A stretch of 64,000 nt of DNA from Microbulbifer agarilyticus (GCF_019800665.1 NZ_JAHVKO010000003.1:434001-498000); one strand, 5' to 3'; counted from the first letter of the stretch, positions 26,585-35,316 are shown. A program made the numbers and translations. Notes: generated by a model not told the origin, from the letters alone.

Positions 26585-27928
26585 TTGACCGTGTCATCTG
26601 TCGCACCTGTAGCATCCGTAGTACCTCAGCCTCTGGGCGGGGATAAAACCATCATCGTCAACCTGCGGCGCCTGACAGCGCTGCGGGCCATCGCCCTGAG
26701 CGCCTACATCGGCGTCAGCCTGTGGTTAGCGGATGCCCTGAGTGCCGGTGCGCTGGTGTTTGTCCTGCTGGGGGTGGTGACTACCCTGATCAGCGGTTGG
26801 CGCGCCCGCGGCAGCGTTGCGGTAGGGCGCCTGGAGTTCTTCGGTCATTTGCTGATGGACTGGCTGTGGCTGCCACCCCTGCTCGCCCTGAGCGGCGGGG
26901 CCTCCAATCCGTTCGTGATTTATCTGCTGGTTCCCCTCACCATCGCCGCGGCAACCCAACCGCGGTTTTTCGCCTGGCTAATGGCGGCGATCAGCATTGC
27001 CACCTATACCGCGCTGATGGCGTTCTTCCCCGGTGTTGACGGTGGCCACAGTGCGCATATGGGGCACGGTGCAGGGCATGGTGTGGGACACGACATGGCC
27101 GCAAGCCAGAGTGGGGACTTTTATCGCCACCTTATCGGTATGTGGGCCACCTTTACCTTTTCTGCGGTGCTGATTGCCGGCTTTGTTAACAGCATGGCGG
27201 AAGGGCTGCGCAGTCGCGACCGCCACCTGCACCGGCTGCGGCAGGAGCAGGCGCGGCGGGACCAGGTACTGTCTCTCGGCACTTTGGCTGCCGGTACCGC
27301 CCACGAGCTTGCCTCACCGCTACAGACCATTGGTTTGCTGGTAGAAGAGTTGCAGGCACAGCAGGACCTGCCGGAGTTTGTCGAGGAGGATCTGGTACTG
27401 CTGCAGCAACAGGTGAATCTGTGCAAGCAGGCGCTGGAGCAGCTCAAAAGCCGCGCGCGCGATCCGGCGGGTAACGAGGAATACCAGTCGGTGGCGGGCT
27501 TCATCGACCGCAGTCTGGAGCGCTGGCAGTTACTGCGCCCGGAAGCGCGTTTCCAGATGCAGCAAAGTGGCCCGCAACAAATGCGCGCGCGCTTGCCGCT
27601 GACCCTCGAGCAGACGCTGATTAACGTATTGAACAATGCACTGGATGCTTCTCAGGCGAGCGGCTCACCGGAGCCAGTCGAGCTCAAAGTGGCATGGGGG
27701 GCGGAGCATTTGCGTATTGAGGTAGCGGACAACGGTCAGGGTTTTGGCGCTGATGCCGAAGCGGAAAATGAACAGCAATCAGGCGGCTTCGGTATCGGTT
27801 TGATTCTGAGTAAAACCACGCTGGCCCAACTTGGGGGCAGCCTGACACTTACAGCCCGGCGCGATTGCCCGGGGACCGTGGCCACCATTGAACTGCCTCT
27901 TGAAAGTGACATGGCGGAGGTCTCGTGA
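26585..27928 (+). CDS. regB: RegB/PrrB-family redox sensor histidine kinase with His-rich loop
   Basis: A 447-residue membrane sensor kinase. Six hydrophobic segments occupy residues 35-205. The quinone-sensing heptapeptide GGxxNPF of RegB is present as GGASNPF (104-110). The phospho-accepting His is H240 in GTAHELASPLQ, and a cysteine at 280 (VNLCKQALEQL) occupies the place of RegB's redox-active Cys. N, G1 and G2 boxes (NVLNNALDAS, DNGQGFG, GGFGIGL) complete the ATPase domain. Unusual is a His/Gly loop at 155-169 with H155, H158, H161, H165 and H169, between two membrane helices. TTG 26585 start; GTG 26591 possible. It overlaps regA by 4 bp. Confidence 0.88.
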   Translation: MTVSSVAPVASVVPQPLGGDKTIIVNLRRLTALRAIALSAYIGVSLWLADALSAGALVFVLLGVVTTLISGWRARGSVAVGRLEFFGHLLMDWLWLPPLLALSGGASNPFVIYLLVPLTIAAATQPRFFAWLMAAISIATYTALMAFFPGVDGGHSAHMGHGAGHGVGHDMAASQSGDFYRHLIGMWATFTFSAVLIAGFVNSMAEGLRSRDRHLHRLRQEQARRDQVLSLGTLAAGTAHELASPLQTIGLLVEELQAQQDLPEFVEEDLVLLQQQVNLCKQALEQLKSRARDPAGNEEYQSVAGFIDRSLERWQLLRPEARFQMQQSGPQQMRARLPLTLEQTLINVLNNALDASQASGSPEPVELKVAWGAEHLRIEVADNGQGFGADAEAENEQQSGGFGIGLILSKTTLAQLGGSLTLTARRDCPGTVATIELPLESDMAEVS

Positions 27929-28479
27929 GTAGCTCCCCGTTGCGCCTGCTAATCGTCGACGATGAGACCGGCACCCGCAATATGCTGGAGCGGGCCATGT
28001 CCCGGCGTGGCTTTGATACGCGCGTGGCAGAGTCCGTTGATGAGGCGTTAGGGCTTATTGCGCGGGAACGGTTTGATTGCGCGCTGCTGGATTTAAAAAT
28101 CCATCACGACAGCGGTTTGGAATTGATTGCGCCGCTGCGCGCAGAGAGCCCTCGCGCGCGCATTATTCTCCTTACCGGTTACTCGAGTATTCCCACCGCG
28201 GTCGCCGCGATCAAGCTGGGCGCCGACGACTACCTGTGCAAACCGGCCGGAGGCGAACAGCTGGTGGCGGCGCTCACCGGTGAACAAGCCAACTCCAGCG
28301 ATGCTGCCGAATTACCAGAGATCTCCAGCGCCCCACCATCGGTGAACCGTTTGGCGTGGGAGCATATTCAGCGCGTGCTGGCGGAGAATGATGGCAATAT
28401 CTCGGCCACGGCGCGGGCACTGGGAATGCACCGGCGCACGTTGCAGAGAAAGCTGCAGAAGCGGCCCAAGGGCCAGTGA
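27925..28479 (+). CDS. regA: RegA/PrrA-family response regulator
   Basis: A 184-residue DNA-binding response regulator. The receiver domain has the acidic pair VDDE (11-14), phospho-accepting D56 (CALLDLKIHH), the T of LLTGY and the K of CKPAG. The C-terminal Fis-type helix-turn-helix NISATARALGMHRRTLQRKL closely follows the RegA pattern, which is nearly invariant in the family. Coupled to regB by a GTGA overlap. In other proteobacteria the pair controls respiration, electron-transfer and metal/oxygen-linked genes; here the receptor and PepSY genes are likely local partners. Confidence 0.92.
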   Translation: MSSSPLRLLIVDDETGTRNMLERAMSRRGFDTRVAESVDEALGLIARERFDCALLDLKIHHDSGLELIAPLRAESPRARIILLTGYSSIPTAVAAIKLGADDYLCKPAGGEQLVAALTGEQANSSDAAELPEISSAPPSVNRLAWEHIQRVLAENDGNISATARALGMHRRTLQRKLQKRPKGQ

Positions 28480-28498
28480 TCCCGTAAGCAGCTAAGAC

Positions 28499-30025
28499 TC
28501 ACGGCAACATTTTCTCCAGTTGCCCGCTTCCCTGAATTTCCCGTTCCATCAAATAATGTGCAAGCGCGCGTTTCTGGCCGCTGCTGAATCCGTAATTCGG
28601 CATAGGTGGCGTCGGCGTGTCGAAATAATCGGCCAGTTGTTTCAGCGTGTAGCGGCGGCTCAGGCCTTTCAGCGGAAGCTGCTGGTGGCAGCGCATACAG
28701 TCGCGGCGTACAAAAATTTGCTCCCCCTGGCGCGCGGCATCGCCATCGATGGCGAGGGGCTTTTTCGGCGCGCTGATGGGCGGACGTTTACTGGTTACCG
28801 TGCCGGTTGTGTCTCGATCGGCTGCTCCCGCCTGTATTCGGTACACCGCACCGGCGTAATCGTCGGAGACATAAATAGTCCCGCGGATATCTTCGGTTAT
28901 ATCCACAGGGCGACCGAAAACCGTTTCGCGGTCTTCAGAAAGAAATCCCCACAAGAAGTCTTCACTGCGAATACGGCCACTGGTGTCCCAGTGCAGGGCC
29001 ACCACCTTGTAGCCGTCTTTTACATCCCGGTTCCACGACCCGTGCAGCGCAACCAACGCCGCCTCCCGGTACCCCAGAGATTGCTCCGGACTGGTTAAAA
29101 AGCGCATGCCAAGTGGGGCATTGTGCGCGGGGAAATCGAATACCGGGGGGATCGAGTCGCGAATAATCTGCTGCAGCGCAGCGTCGCCATTTACGCCAAA
29201 GTCCGGGTCGGGAATTCGGTTGCCGTTGGCGAACGGCCAGCCGTAAAAACCGTCCTGTTGAATTCGGTTTAGCTCGCAGGGAGGGAAGTCGTTACCGACC
29301 CAGTCGCGCCCGTTGTCGGTGGCATACAGTGCGCCATCCTTTGGTGACCAGTCGAAGCCAACGCTGTTACGCAGGCCGGTAGCATATACATGGAAATTGC
29401 TGCCGTCCGGGCGGAAGCGCATGATCGTTGCGCGTTGCGGGTCTTCTTCTATACACACATTGCAGGTCGAGCCGCTGGAGAGGTACATCCAGCCATCCGG
29501 ACCCAGGCCGATGGTCTTGGTCCAATGATTGCCGGTGTCGCCGAGCCCGGTGACCACGCGCTGGTAGCTGCCGGCAATACGTCCATCGGAGTGATCAAAT
29601 GGCACGCGCCCCACTGCGTCGCTCTCGGCGATATACAACCAGTCTTCAAACAGCGTCAATCCGTGTGGGCGCTTCAGCTGGTCTATGAGCACGCGCTGGC
29701 CATCGGACTCGCCGTCGCCATCGCGGTCGGCAAGCAACAAACTGACCTGACCAAGCTTCGGTTGCGACACCAGCAGATCACCATTGCGGGTAATTGCCAT
29801 AAACCGCGCGTTGGGTACATCGTCATTAAACAGCGTTACGTGAAAGCCGTCGGCAACTTTGATTTGATGCTGCACGGTTTTTTCATCGGTGCTGACACCA
29901 AACATCTGCCCCCAGGGCACATTCACACCGGGTACCAGACCGAATGCCAGGGCGACGATGAGGGCTAGAACTGAAATTACGCCAGCTGTGGCAAACAGAT
30001 AAAAAACTAGCGCCTTTTTCGACAT
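28499..30025 (-). CDS. Membrane-anchored sorbosone-dehydrogenase-like quinoprotein with C-terminal cytochrome c
   Basis: About 508 residues. An N-terminal membrane anchor (about residues 7-30) precedes a six-bladed propeller typical of sorbosone/glucose dehydrogenase-like PQQ proteins, with NDDVPNARFMAI near residue 68, RPHGLTLFEDWLYIAESD near residue 120 and LYATDNGRDWVGNDFPP near residue 231. The last ~80 residues carry a single haem motif CMRCH with a later Met in PPMPNYGF as likely axial ligand. It should oxidise a sugar or alcohol at the periplasmic face and pass electrons to the chain. ATG 30025 follows GGGGGA; a longer frame adds 30 non-family residues. Confidence 0.82.
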   Translation of the reverse strand: MSKKALVFYLFATAGVISVLALIVALAFGLVPGVNVPWGQMFGVSTDEKTVQHQIKVADGFHVTLFNDDVPNARFMAITRNGDLLVSQPKLGQVSLLLADRDGDGESDGQRVLIDQLKRPHGLTLFEDWLYIAESDAVGRVPFDHSDGRIAGSYQRVVTGLGDTGNHWTKTIGLGPDGWMYLSSGSTCNVCIEEDPQRATIMRFRPDGSNFHVYATGLRNSVGFDWSPKDGALYATDNGRDWVGNDFPPCELNRIQQDGFYGWPFANGNRIPDPDFGVNGDAALQQIIRDSIPPVFDFPAHNAPLGMRFLTSPEQSLGYREAALVALHGSWNRDVKDGYKVVALHWDTSGRIRSEDFLWGFLSEDRETVFGRPVDITEDIRGTIYVSDDYAGAVYRIQAGAADRDTTGTVTSKRPPISAPKKPLAIDGDAARQGEQIFVRRDCMRCHQQLPLKGLSRRYTLKQLADYFDTPTPPMPNYGFSSGQKRALAHYLMEREIQGSGQLEKMLP

Positions 30026-30164
30026 GTGTCCCCCAACGTCCTTGATCTCGTAACAAAAGTAACTATAGTAAGCCGCTAAATGTCGCACAGCAGTACCAGT
30101 TGCGATACGCGCCAAGCCTTTTCAAGCAGCCTGTTCAGGTTAAATGTGACGACGGTCACGTGTG

Positions 30165-30182
30165 TGTAAGACATCTCTTACA
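30165..30182 (+). promoter_or_regulatory. GacA/UvrY-type upstream activating sequence
   Basis: TGTAAG-ACATCT-CTTACA is a perfect match to the 18-bp palindrome TGTAAG-N6-CTTACA that GacA-family regulators recognise before rsmY/rsmZ-type RNA genes. It ends 43 bp before a CATAAT -10 box (30226-30231), so it is centred about 65 bp before the inferred RNA start, as in known GacA-controlled promoters. Confidence 0.85.
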
Positions 30183-30225
30183 ACAAGTTCAGCACTTTCC
30201 CACTACCGCATCTTTCTGAAAAGAC

Positions 30226-30231
30226 CATAAT
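30226..30231 (+). promoter_or_regulatory. -10 element of the GGA-rich sRNA
   Basis: CATAAT lies 6-7 bases before the inferred start near 30238. No good -35 box is visible, as expected for a promoter that depends on an activator bound upstream. Confidence 0.65.
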
Positions 30232-30237
30232 GTAATT

Positions 30238-30373
30238 GCAAGGACGGAGAACGGATTGCAACGGCGGCAAGGATAGATCCCCAAGGAATGGAGATCGCGC
30301 TGCCAGCCCGAAAGGATTTGGGCACCATCCTGTGAGACGCACCGCTTGGGCCGGATTGCTCAAGCGGTGTTTT
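30238..30373 (+). ncRNA. RsmZ/CsrB-like CsrA/RsmA-sequestering small RNA
   Basis: About 136 nt. GGA triplets occur at 30242, 30246, 30253, 30271, 30285, 30290 and 30314, plus one in the terminator loop (30353), i.e. eight in 115 bases, in CsrA-site contexts such as CAAGGA, AAAGGA and ACGGA. It ends with an intrinsic terminator. No protein is encoded. With the GacA-type site upstream this fits the rsmY/Z/X class: RNAs that bind RsmA/CsrA and free target mRNAs. The 5' end is inferred from the -10 box. Primary sequence in this class is poorly conserved, so the call rests on GGA spacing, promoter and terminator. Confidence 0.82.
30340..30373 (+). terminator. Intrinsic terminator of the RsmZ-like RNA
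   Basis: CACCGCTTG (30340-30348) pairs perfectly with CAAGCGGTG (30361-30369), followed by TTTT. The loop itself holds a GGA. Confidence 0.85.
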
Positions 30374-30747
30374 ACGTTTTGGGCCAGAATAAATTGTTTT
30401 CTCCCCGCCCTGGCGCCTCAGTTATCTTGAACTTCCCTTTTCCTGTCTATACAAGTTTGCCGCTCGGCTAGCCTGATCGTTCGCGTGCATACAATTTCTG
30501 CAGCAGTTTATTTGCTTCGTCTGGAAATCGTAACAAACCTCCGCTTTAATCAGGTCAAGCCGGTCAACTTTTTTTGACCGTGGAGGATGATGCATTCAGT
30601 AACCTAGTGCTTTACCCGTTTATCGTACAACCACCTTTTCACCACTGGTGGTCGAGCCTCCATCGCCTCCAAATTTCGCCCCTTTCCTCCGATTCGCCCG
30701 ATTTACTCCGCGCACTCTCTTCAAGAATCGTCAAATTCCTCATCCTG

Positions 30748-30789
30748 CAACAAAGCCCCGTCGGTATGCCCGCGGGGCTTTGTTGCTTT
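30748..30789 (+). terminator. Strong hairpin and T-run just before the HNH gene
   Basis: CAACAAAGCCCCG (30748-30760) pairs with CGGGGCTTTGTTG (30773-30785), then CTTTTC. The 13-bp stem lies 30 bp before the HNH gene start. It may end a transcript from upstream or act as an attenuator. The preceding stretch 30374-30747 holds no gene; a CGGTCAA/TTGACCG hairpin lies at 30561-30580. Confidence 0.7.
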
Positions 30790-30818
30790 TCAGGCTCGCA
30801 AAAACGGGAGGTGAACTC

Positions 30819-31406
30819 GTGCAAGCACAAATCCTGAGGTTGAATCTCGCCGGGCAACCCCTGGAATGGCTGAGCTGGGAGGAGGCCGCCTGCCTGTATG
30901 TACGGGAGCTGGTTACCTGGACCCTGGGTGGTGTCGTACAGACGGTGCACGGTGGTATTAACCGCCAGGGCGAGCGGTCCACGCTGGATCTGGCGGCCAT
31001 TATTGCCTGCGGTGGTGATCGCATGGCGCGACCGCGCAATCGGCCGCCGTTGAATAATCGCGCGCTGTTCGCCCGCGATCAGCATACCTGCCTGTACTGC
31101 GGCAGCTGGTTTCCAATACGAGACCTCACCCGAGATCACGTTCACCCGGTTTCCAAAGGTGGCCGCGACACTTGGGAGAATGTGGTCACCGCCTGCCGTC
31201 GTTGTAATCAACATAAGGGCAACCGGCTGCTGGAGCATATCGATATGGAATTGCTGGCCCTGCCATTTGTGCCCAACGCCGCGGAGTATCTGGCGCTAAC
31301 CAATAGCGCGCGGATTCGTGGTGACCAGATGGAGTTCCTGCGCGGGCAGTTTTCGCGCAAACGGCAGGATGGATGGTTGTTGGAAACGCTACAACAGGTG
31401 AGTTAA
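30819..31406 (+). CDS. HNH endonuclease
   Basis: A 195-residue protein with an HNH nuclease fold in its C-terminal half: zinc-binding CLYCG (about residue 90) and CRRCN (about residue 127) flank the catalytic DHVHPVSKGG with the Asp-His pair, then W-ENVV with the Asn. The N-terminal ~70 residues (LNLAGQPLEWLSWEEAA) are typical of a widespread bacterial housekeeping HNH group. The GTG start at 30819 follows GGGAGGTGA; a longer reading frame starting at 30648 runs across the hairpin and is rejected. No toxin, restriction or phage gene is adjacent, so the role is unknown. Confidence 0.88.
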   Translation: MQAQILRLNLAGQPLEWLSWEEAACLYVRELVTWTLGGVVQTVHGGINRQGERSTLDLAAIIACGGDRMARPRNRPPLNNRALFARDQHTCLYCGSWFPIRDLTRDHVHPVSKGGRDTWENVVTACRRCNQHKGNRLLEHIDMELLALPFVPNAAEYLALTNSARIRGDQMEFLRGQFSRKRQDGWLLETLQQVS

Positions 31407-31471
31407 CGAAAGCAGCTTCTACAAACTTCTAAACTTGCACTATGCACATCGACTGAATAAGTGAATCAGCT

Positions 31472-33283
31472 ATGAGAGTCTATCTGGGTATGCTGTTCGC
31501 GGTTTTTGCATTAACCGTGTGTACAACAGAAGCTTCCGAAATATCAGCCAAGATCGCCGACACCATTTATACCGGCGGACCAATACTCACAATGGATGAT
31601 AAGCACCCCAAAGCCGACGCGGTGGCGGTAAAAGACGGGCGTATTATCGCGGTAGGCAGTCTGGCAGATCTAAGGAAATACAAAGGCAGTACCACCAAGG
31701 AGTTCAATTTAAACGGCAGGGCGATGGTGCCCGGGTTTGTGGATAGTCACGGTCACGTTGTATTTGGCGGCCTACAGGCGCTTTCCGCAAACCTGCTTTC
31801 GCCGCCAGACGGTAAAGTGACAGATATTGCCTCGTTAAAGAGCACCCTCTCTCAATGGGCGAAAGACAATGCCGATGCTGTTGCCGCAACCAAGATGATC
31901 ATCGGCTTCGGATATGACAACGCCCAGATGAAGGAGCTGCGCCACCCGACGCGAGAGGATCTCGATGAAGTCTCAAAGGATATCCCCGTGCTTATTGTGC
32001 ATCAGTCGGGGCATCTCGGAGTGGCGAATTCCAAAGCACTGGAAATGGCGGGGATCAACAAGGATTCCAAAGCGCCCGCCGGTGGCGTTATCCAGCGCGA
32101 TGAGAATGGTGAACCGAACGGTGTGCTGGAAGAATACGCCTTTTTCTCTGTGTTTGTGCCGCTTCTTGGTCAGCTCGGCGATGAGGGCCTGGTGACCTTT
32201 GCCCGCGCTGGTAGCAAGCTGTGGGCCAAGTTCGGCTATACCACGGGGCAGGACGGCCGTTCATCGGAGGCGGCGGTCAAAGCACTGAAGAAGGCGGCCG
32301 CGGATGGCGATATTTTGATTGATGTGGTGGCCTTTCCGGATGTTTTGGAGGGGCGTGATTTTATCAAGCAAAGTATGTCCAGAGATTACGTGGATAACGT
32401 GCGAGTAGGCGGCTGCAAGTTAACAATCGATGGGTCACCGCAAGGGTTTACCGCACTGCGAGATCGTCCTTACTACGACCCGGTAGGAAAATACCCCAAA
32501 GGTTACAAAGGCTACTCCGCAATTACCCAGGAGCAGCTGCAGGATGCGGTCAACTGGTGCTTTGAACACGGCCTGCAGATTCTGGTGCATTCCAATGGCG
32601 AAGGTGCATCAGATATGTTGATTGCCGCGTTTAAAAAAGCGCGCGAAAAATATGGTGATCCGGGTAATCGCCCCGTGCTGGTTCACGGTCAGTTTCAGCG
32701 CGAGGACCAGGTAGACAGCTTTCAGGAGCTGGGCGTCTTTCAGTCGGTATTTCCCATGCACACCTATTACTGGGGTGATTGGCATCGTGAGCATACGGTC
32801 GGCCCGAAAAAAGCAGAAAATATTTCCCCTACCGGGTGGATTCGCAAACGCGGCCTGATGTTTGGTACCCATCACGATGCGCCAGTGGCCTTCCCCGATA
32901 GCATGCGGGTACTCGATGCCACGGTGAATCGCCGCACACGCTCCGGTTATATTCTCGGCCCCGAGCAGCGGGTTGATGTGGATACCGCGCTGAAGGCCAT
33001 GACGATCTGGCCCGCATGGCAGCACTTTGAAGAGGATGACAAAGGCTCAATCGAGGTGGGTAAGTTGGCGGACTTCGTTGTTCTGTCGGAAGACCCAACG
33101 GCTGTCGCGCCGGAGAAGCTTGCTGACCTCAAGGTGCTTAAGACGATCAAGAAAGATAAGGTTATTTTCGAGCGCAAACCGGGTGAGCCAAGCGCACGCC
33201 TGCAATATGCACCACTCTCCAATAGCCCCGAGGCCGCCCATCACGTATTGCACACTCTGTTCTCTGGACTGGCAGCAGATTAA
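31472..33283 (+). CDS. Exported YtcJ-like amidohydrolase
   Basis: A 603-residue exported metal-dependent hydrolase. A signal peptide (about residues 1-21) precedes the family start YTGGPILTMDD. Metal-binding motifs include GFVDSHGHV near residue 89, a carboxylate-rich QDGRSSEAAVKAL near residue 262 and HSNGEGASD near residue 375. The C-terminal composite domain LTRSGYILGPEQRVDVDTALKAMT-like region ends in the typical GSIEVGKLADFVVLS. YtcJ-type enzymes act on amide or imine bonds of various small molecules. It stands alone, 65 bp after the HNH gene, and is followed by a hairpin at about 33301-33330. Substrate unknown. Confidence 0.85.
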   Translation: MRVYLGMLFAVFALTVCTTEASEISAKIADTIYTGGPILTMDDKHPKADAVAVKDGRIIAVGSLADLRKYKGSTTKEFNLNGRAMVPGFVDSHGHVVFGGLQALSANLLSPPDGKVTDIASLKSTLSQWAKDNADAVAATKMIIGFGYDNAQMKELRHPTREDLDEVSKDIPVLIVHQSGHLGVANSKALEMAGINKDSKAPAGGVIQRDENGEPNGVLEEYAFFSVFVPLLGQLGDEGLVTFARAGSKLWAKFGYTTGQDGRSSEAAVKALKKAAADGDILIDVVAFPDVLEGRDFIKQSMSRDYVDNVRVGGCKLTIDGSPQGFTALRDRPYYDPVGKYPKGYKGYSAITQEQLQDAVNWCFEHGLQILVHSNGEGASDMLIAAFKKAREKYGDPGNRPVLVHGQFQREDQVDSFQELGVFQSVFPMHTYYWGDWHREHTVGPKKAENISPTGWIRKRGLMFGTHHDAPVAFPDSMRVLDATVNRRTRSGYILGPEQRVDVDTALKAMTIWPAWQHFEEDDKGSIEVGKLADFVVLSEDPTAVAPEKLADLKVLKTIKKDKVIFERKPGEPSARLQYAPLSNSPEAAHHVLHTLFSGLAAD

Positions 33284-33371
33284 GAAATAACGCAGTATTA
33301 CCCGGGAGTCATGGTGAGATGGCCGCCCGGGTTAAAGTCGTAAGGGTGAAGTGAGTATAAGGCTTGCCGAC

Positions 33372-34385
33372 TTAATGCACCGCCGCCTGGATTAGCGCAG
33401 CCAGGTATTCCGAAAAATCATGCCCCTGATTCTTCAGCATCTTCGGAAACATGGAGATCGAGGTCATACCGGGGAAGGTATTTACTTCGTTCAGGTAGAT
33501 CTCGCCCTCGTCGGTGAGGAAGAAGTCGATGCGGGAAAGGTCTTTTAGCTGCAGGCCGACAAACGCGCGTCTCGATGCTTCGCGAATCCAGTTCAGTTGC
33601 CCTTCGGACAACCCTTCCGCTTCCACAAAGGTTTCTGCGCGGCTGTCTTCCGCATACTTTTCGTCGTAGCTGTAGAAGGTGTCCGACGGCGCGCGCACTT
33701 CGCCCGGTGGGGTTACCACCAGTTCGCCCTGGTATTCGTAGGACGCAACTTCCAGCTCGCGCACATTCAGGCACTTTTCTACCAGCACGTAGGGGGAGAG
33801 TTTGAATGCGTCCTTCAATGCTTCATTGAGAGCTTCCGGAGTACTTACCTGATAGCAGCCCACGGATGAGCCCTGATTGGAAGCTTTCACAAACACCGAG
33901 CCCCACTCGCTCAGCGCATCCTGGGCCTTGGCAAATTCCTCCGGGGTTTCTGCGCACAGGAACTGGTAGGGGGTATTGTCGATACCCAGTGCCGTCAGCC
34001 ACAGTTTGGTGGTGACCTTGTTGAAGCAGTTTTTGCTGGCCTCCGGGCCACAGCCGTAATACGGCAGGCCGAGAATTTCCAATTGTGACTGCAGGTCGCC
34101 GGTTTCACCGGGGTAGCCGTGGATGGCCGGGATCACATAGTCCACCGGTTGCGCGCTGCCACCGGCGTTGTACAGCAGTTTGTCCGAGCGCAGTTCGCGC
34201 AGCTGGCCGTCCGCATCGATAAAGCGGCCATCCGCATCCATGGTCACCCGCGTCAGCTTTAGCGCTGGGGACTTGGCCAACTCCTGTTGAATAAAATCCG
34301 CGGTGCGCAGGGATACATCGTGTTCGCTGCTGCCGCCGCCGCAGATCAGCAGGACGTTGATGGGATTGGCAGACTCGTTTGTCAT
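33372..34385 (-). CDS. ddl: D-alanine-D-alanine ligase (ATP-grasp)
   Basis: An ATP-grasp ligase that makes D-Ala-D-Ala for peptidoglycan. The ~337-residue protein shows the N-terminal LLICGGGSSEHDVS, VIPAIHGYPGETGDLQ near residue 83 and the C-terminal metal site DFFLTDEGEIYLNEVNTFPG near residue 287. An atypical feature is the Tyr of HGYPGE where Ddl usually has HGxxGE with a different residue, and longer inserts, so a related D-Ala ligase subgroup is possible. ATG 34385 follows GAGAGACC; an upstream start is weak. Next upstream is mepA, another cell-wall gene. Confidence 0.86.
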   Translation of the reverse strand: MTNESANPINVLLICGGGSSEHDVSLRTADFIQQELAKSPALKLTRVTMDADGRFIDADGQLRELRSDKLLYNAGGSAQPVDYVIPAIHGYPGETGDLQSQLEILGLPYYGCGPEASKNCFNKVTTKLWLTALGIDNTPYQFLCAETPEEFAKAQDALSEWGSVFVKASNQGSSVGCYQVSTPEALNEALKDAFKLSPYVLVEKCLNVRELEVASYEYQGELVVTPPGEVRAPSDTFYSYDEKYAEDSRAETFVEAEGLSEGQLNWIREASRRAFVGLQLKDLSRIDFFLTDEGEIYLNEVNTFPGMTSISMFPKMLKNQGHDFSEYLAALIQAAVH

Positions 34386-34413
34386 CGGTCTCTCATTTGT
34401 TTGTTGTCGTACG

Positions 34414-35316
34414 TTAGCGCTTACTTTCGCCAGCGGGTGCACTCAATACCTGGGCACACTGGGAGGGCATTGGCGGCTTCTCGGCCGGCTTTTCCGGCTC
34501 TTTGGAAGGCGGACGGTTAAGGATGGCGTAAAACTCATCACTAAACCACCAGTCCAGACCACCGCCACAAGGGTCGCCCTTAACCTTCGCCTGCGGTTTG
34601 CAACTGTTGTCCCCGGGCGGGCAATTCAGGCGCACATGAAAGTGATAGTTGTGTCCCCACCAGGGGCGCACCTTGCGCAGCCATTCGTTATCGCTCCCTG
34701 CAATATCGCACATTTTCCGCTTGATGGTGGGGTGTACGAAGATGCGCGCGACACGGGGGTCTTCCGAGGCGAGGCGCACGATGCCCGGGATGCGTTTATC
34801 CCAGTTTTTTTCCAGCAAAACATGCTTTTTGGCATCGGCCATGGGGATGGCGGCGATATTGTCGCGCTCCCAGGGAGACAGCGGACGCTCGGCAGCGCGG
34901 CGGTCCTGGGAAAACCAGATGTCGGCATCCAACCCCATCTGGTGGCTGGTATGGCCGCTACTGAAGGGCCCGCCGCGGGCCATGGACATATCCCCAATCT
35001 GCAGACGCCCGAGATTGTTCTTTTCCACACTACTGGAAAAGTCCTTGAGGAATTTCACCAGATACGGATTGCCGTAGTGGCGGTCGCGCCCCGTGCGCAC
35101 CAGTTGAAAACCGTCGCCGCGCAGGGGCATCTGTTCGGCGCCACTCAGGCAGCCATTGGTGTAGGCGCCGATACTTTCCGGAGACTGCTTGGAAGGGGTT
35201 TTCACATCCTCCCACGGGTTTTGCGCGGATGCGTTCGTTGCTGCGAGCAGCAGGCTCAGGCTCAGGGGCAGGGCGGCGATAAGAAGTCGGGCGAAGAGTG
35301 ATTTGGTCAGCGGCAT
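34414..35316 (-). CDS. mepA: Penicillin-insensitive murein endopeptidase
   Basis: MepA is a periplasmic LAS-family zinc endopeptidase that cuts peptide cross-links in peptidoglycan. The 300-residue protein has a signal peptide (about residues 1-31, ending NASAQ). Zinc-site motifs are SSGHTSHQMGLDADIW near residue 119 and WWGHNYHFHVRLNCP near residue 218, matching the family His/Asp ligands. Length is a little above that of the E. coli enzyme (274). It is 28 bp upstream of the ddl start on the same strand, suggesting co-transcription of two cell-wall genes. Confidence 0.93.
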   Translation of the reverse strand: MPLTKSLFARLLIAALPLSLSLLLAATNASAQNPWEDVKTPSKQSPESIGAYTNGCLSGAEQMPLRGDGFQLVRTGRDRHYGNPYLVKFLKDFSSSVEKNNLGRLQIGDMSMARGGPFSSGHTSHQMGLDADIWFSQDRRAAERPLSPWERDNIAAIPMADAKKHVLLEKNWDKRIPGIVRLASEDPRVARIFVHPTIKRKMCDIAGSDNEWLRKVRPWWGHNYHFHVRLNCPPGDNSCKPQAKVKGDPCGGGLDWWFSDEFYAILNRPPSKEPEKPAEKPPMPSQCAQVLSAPAGESKR

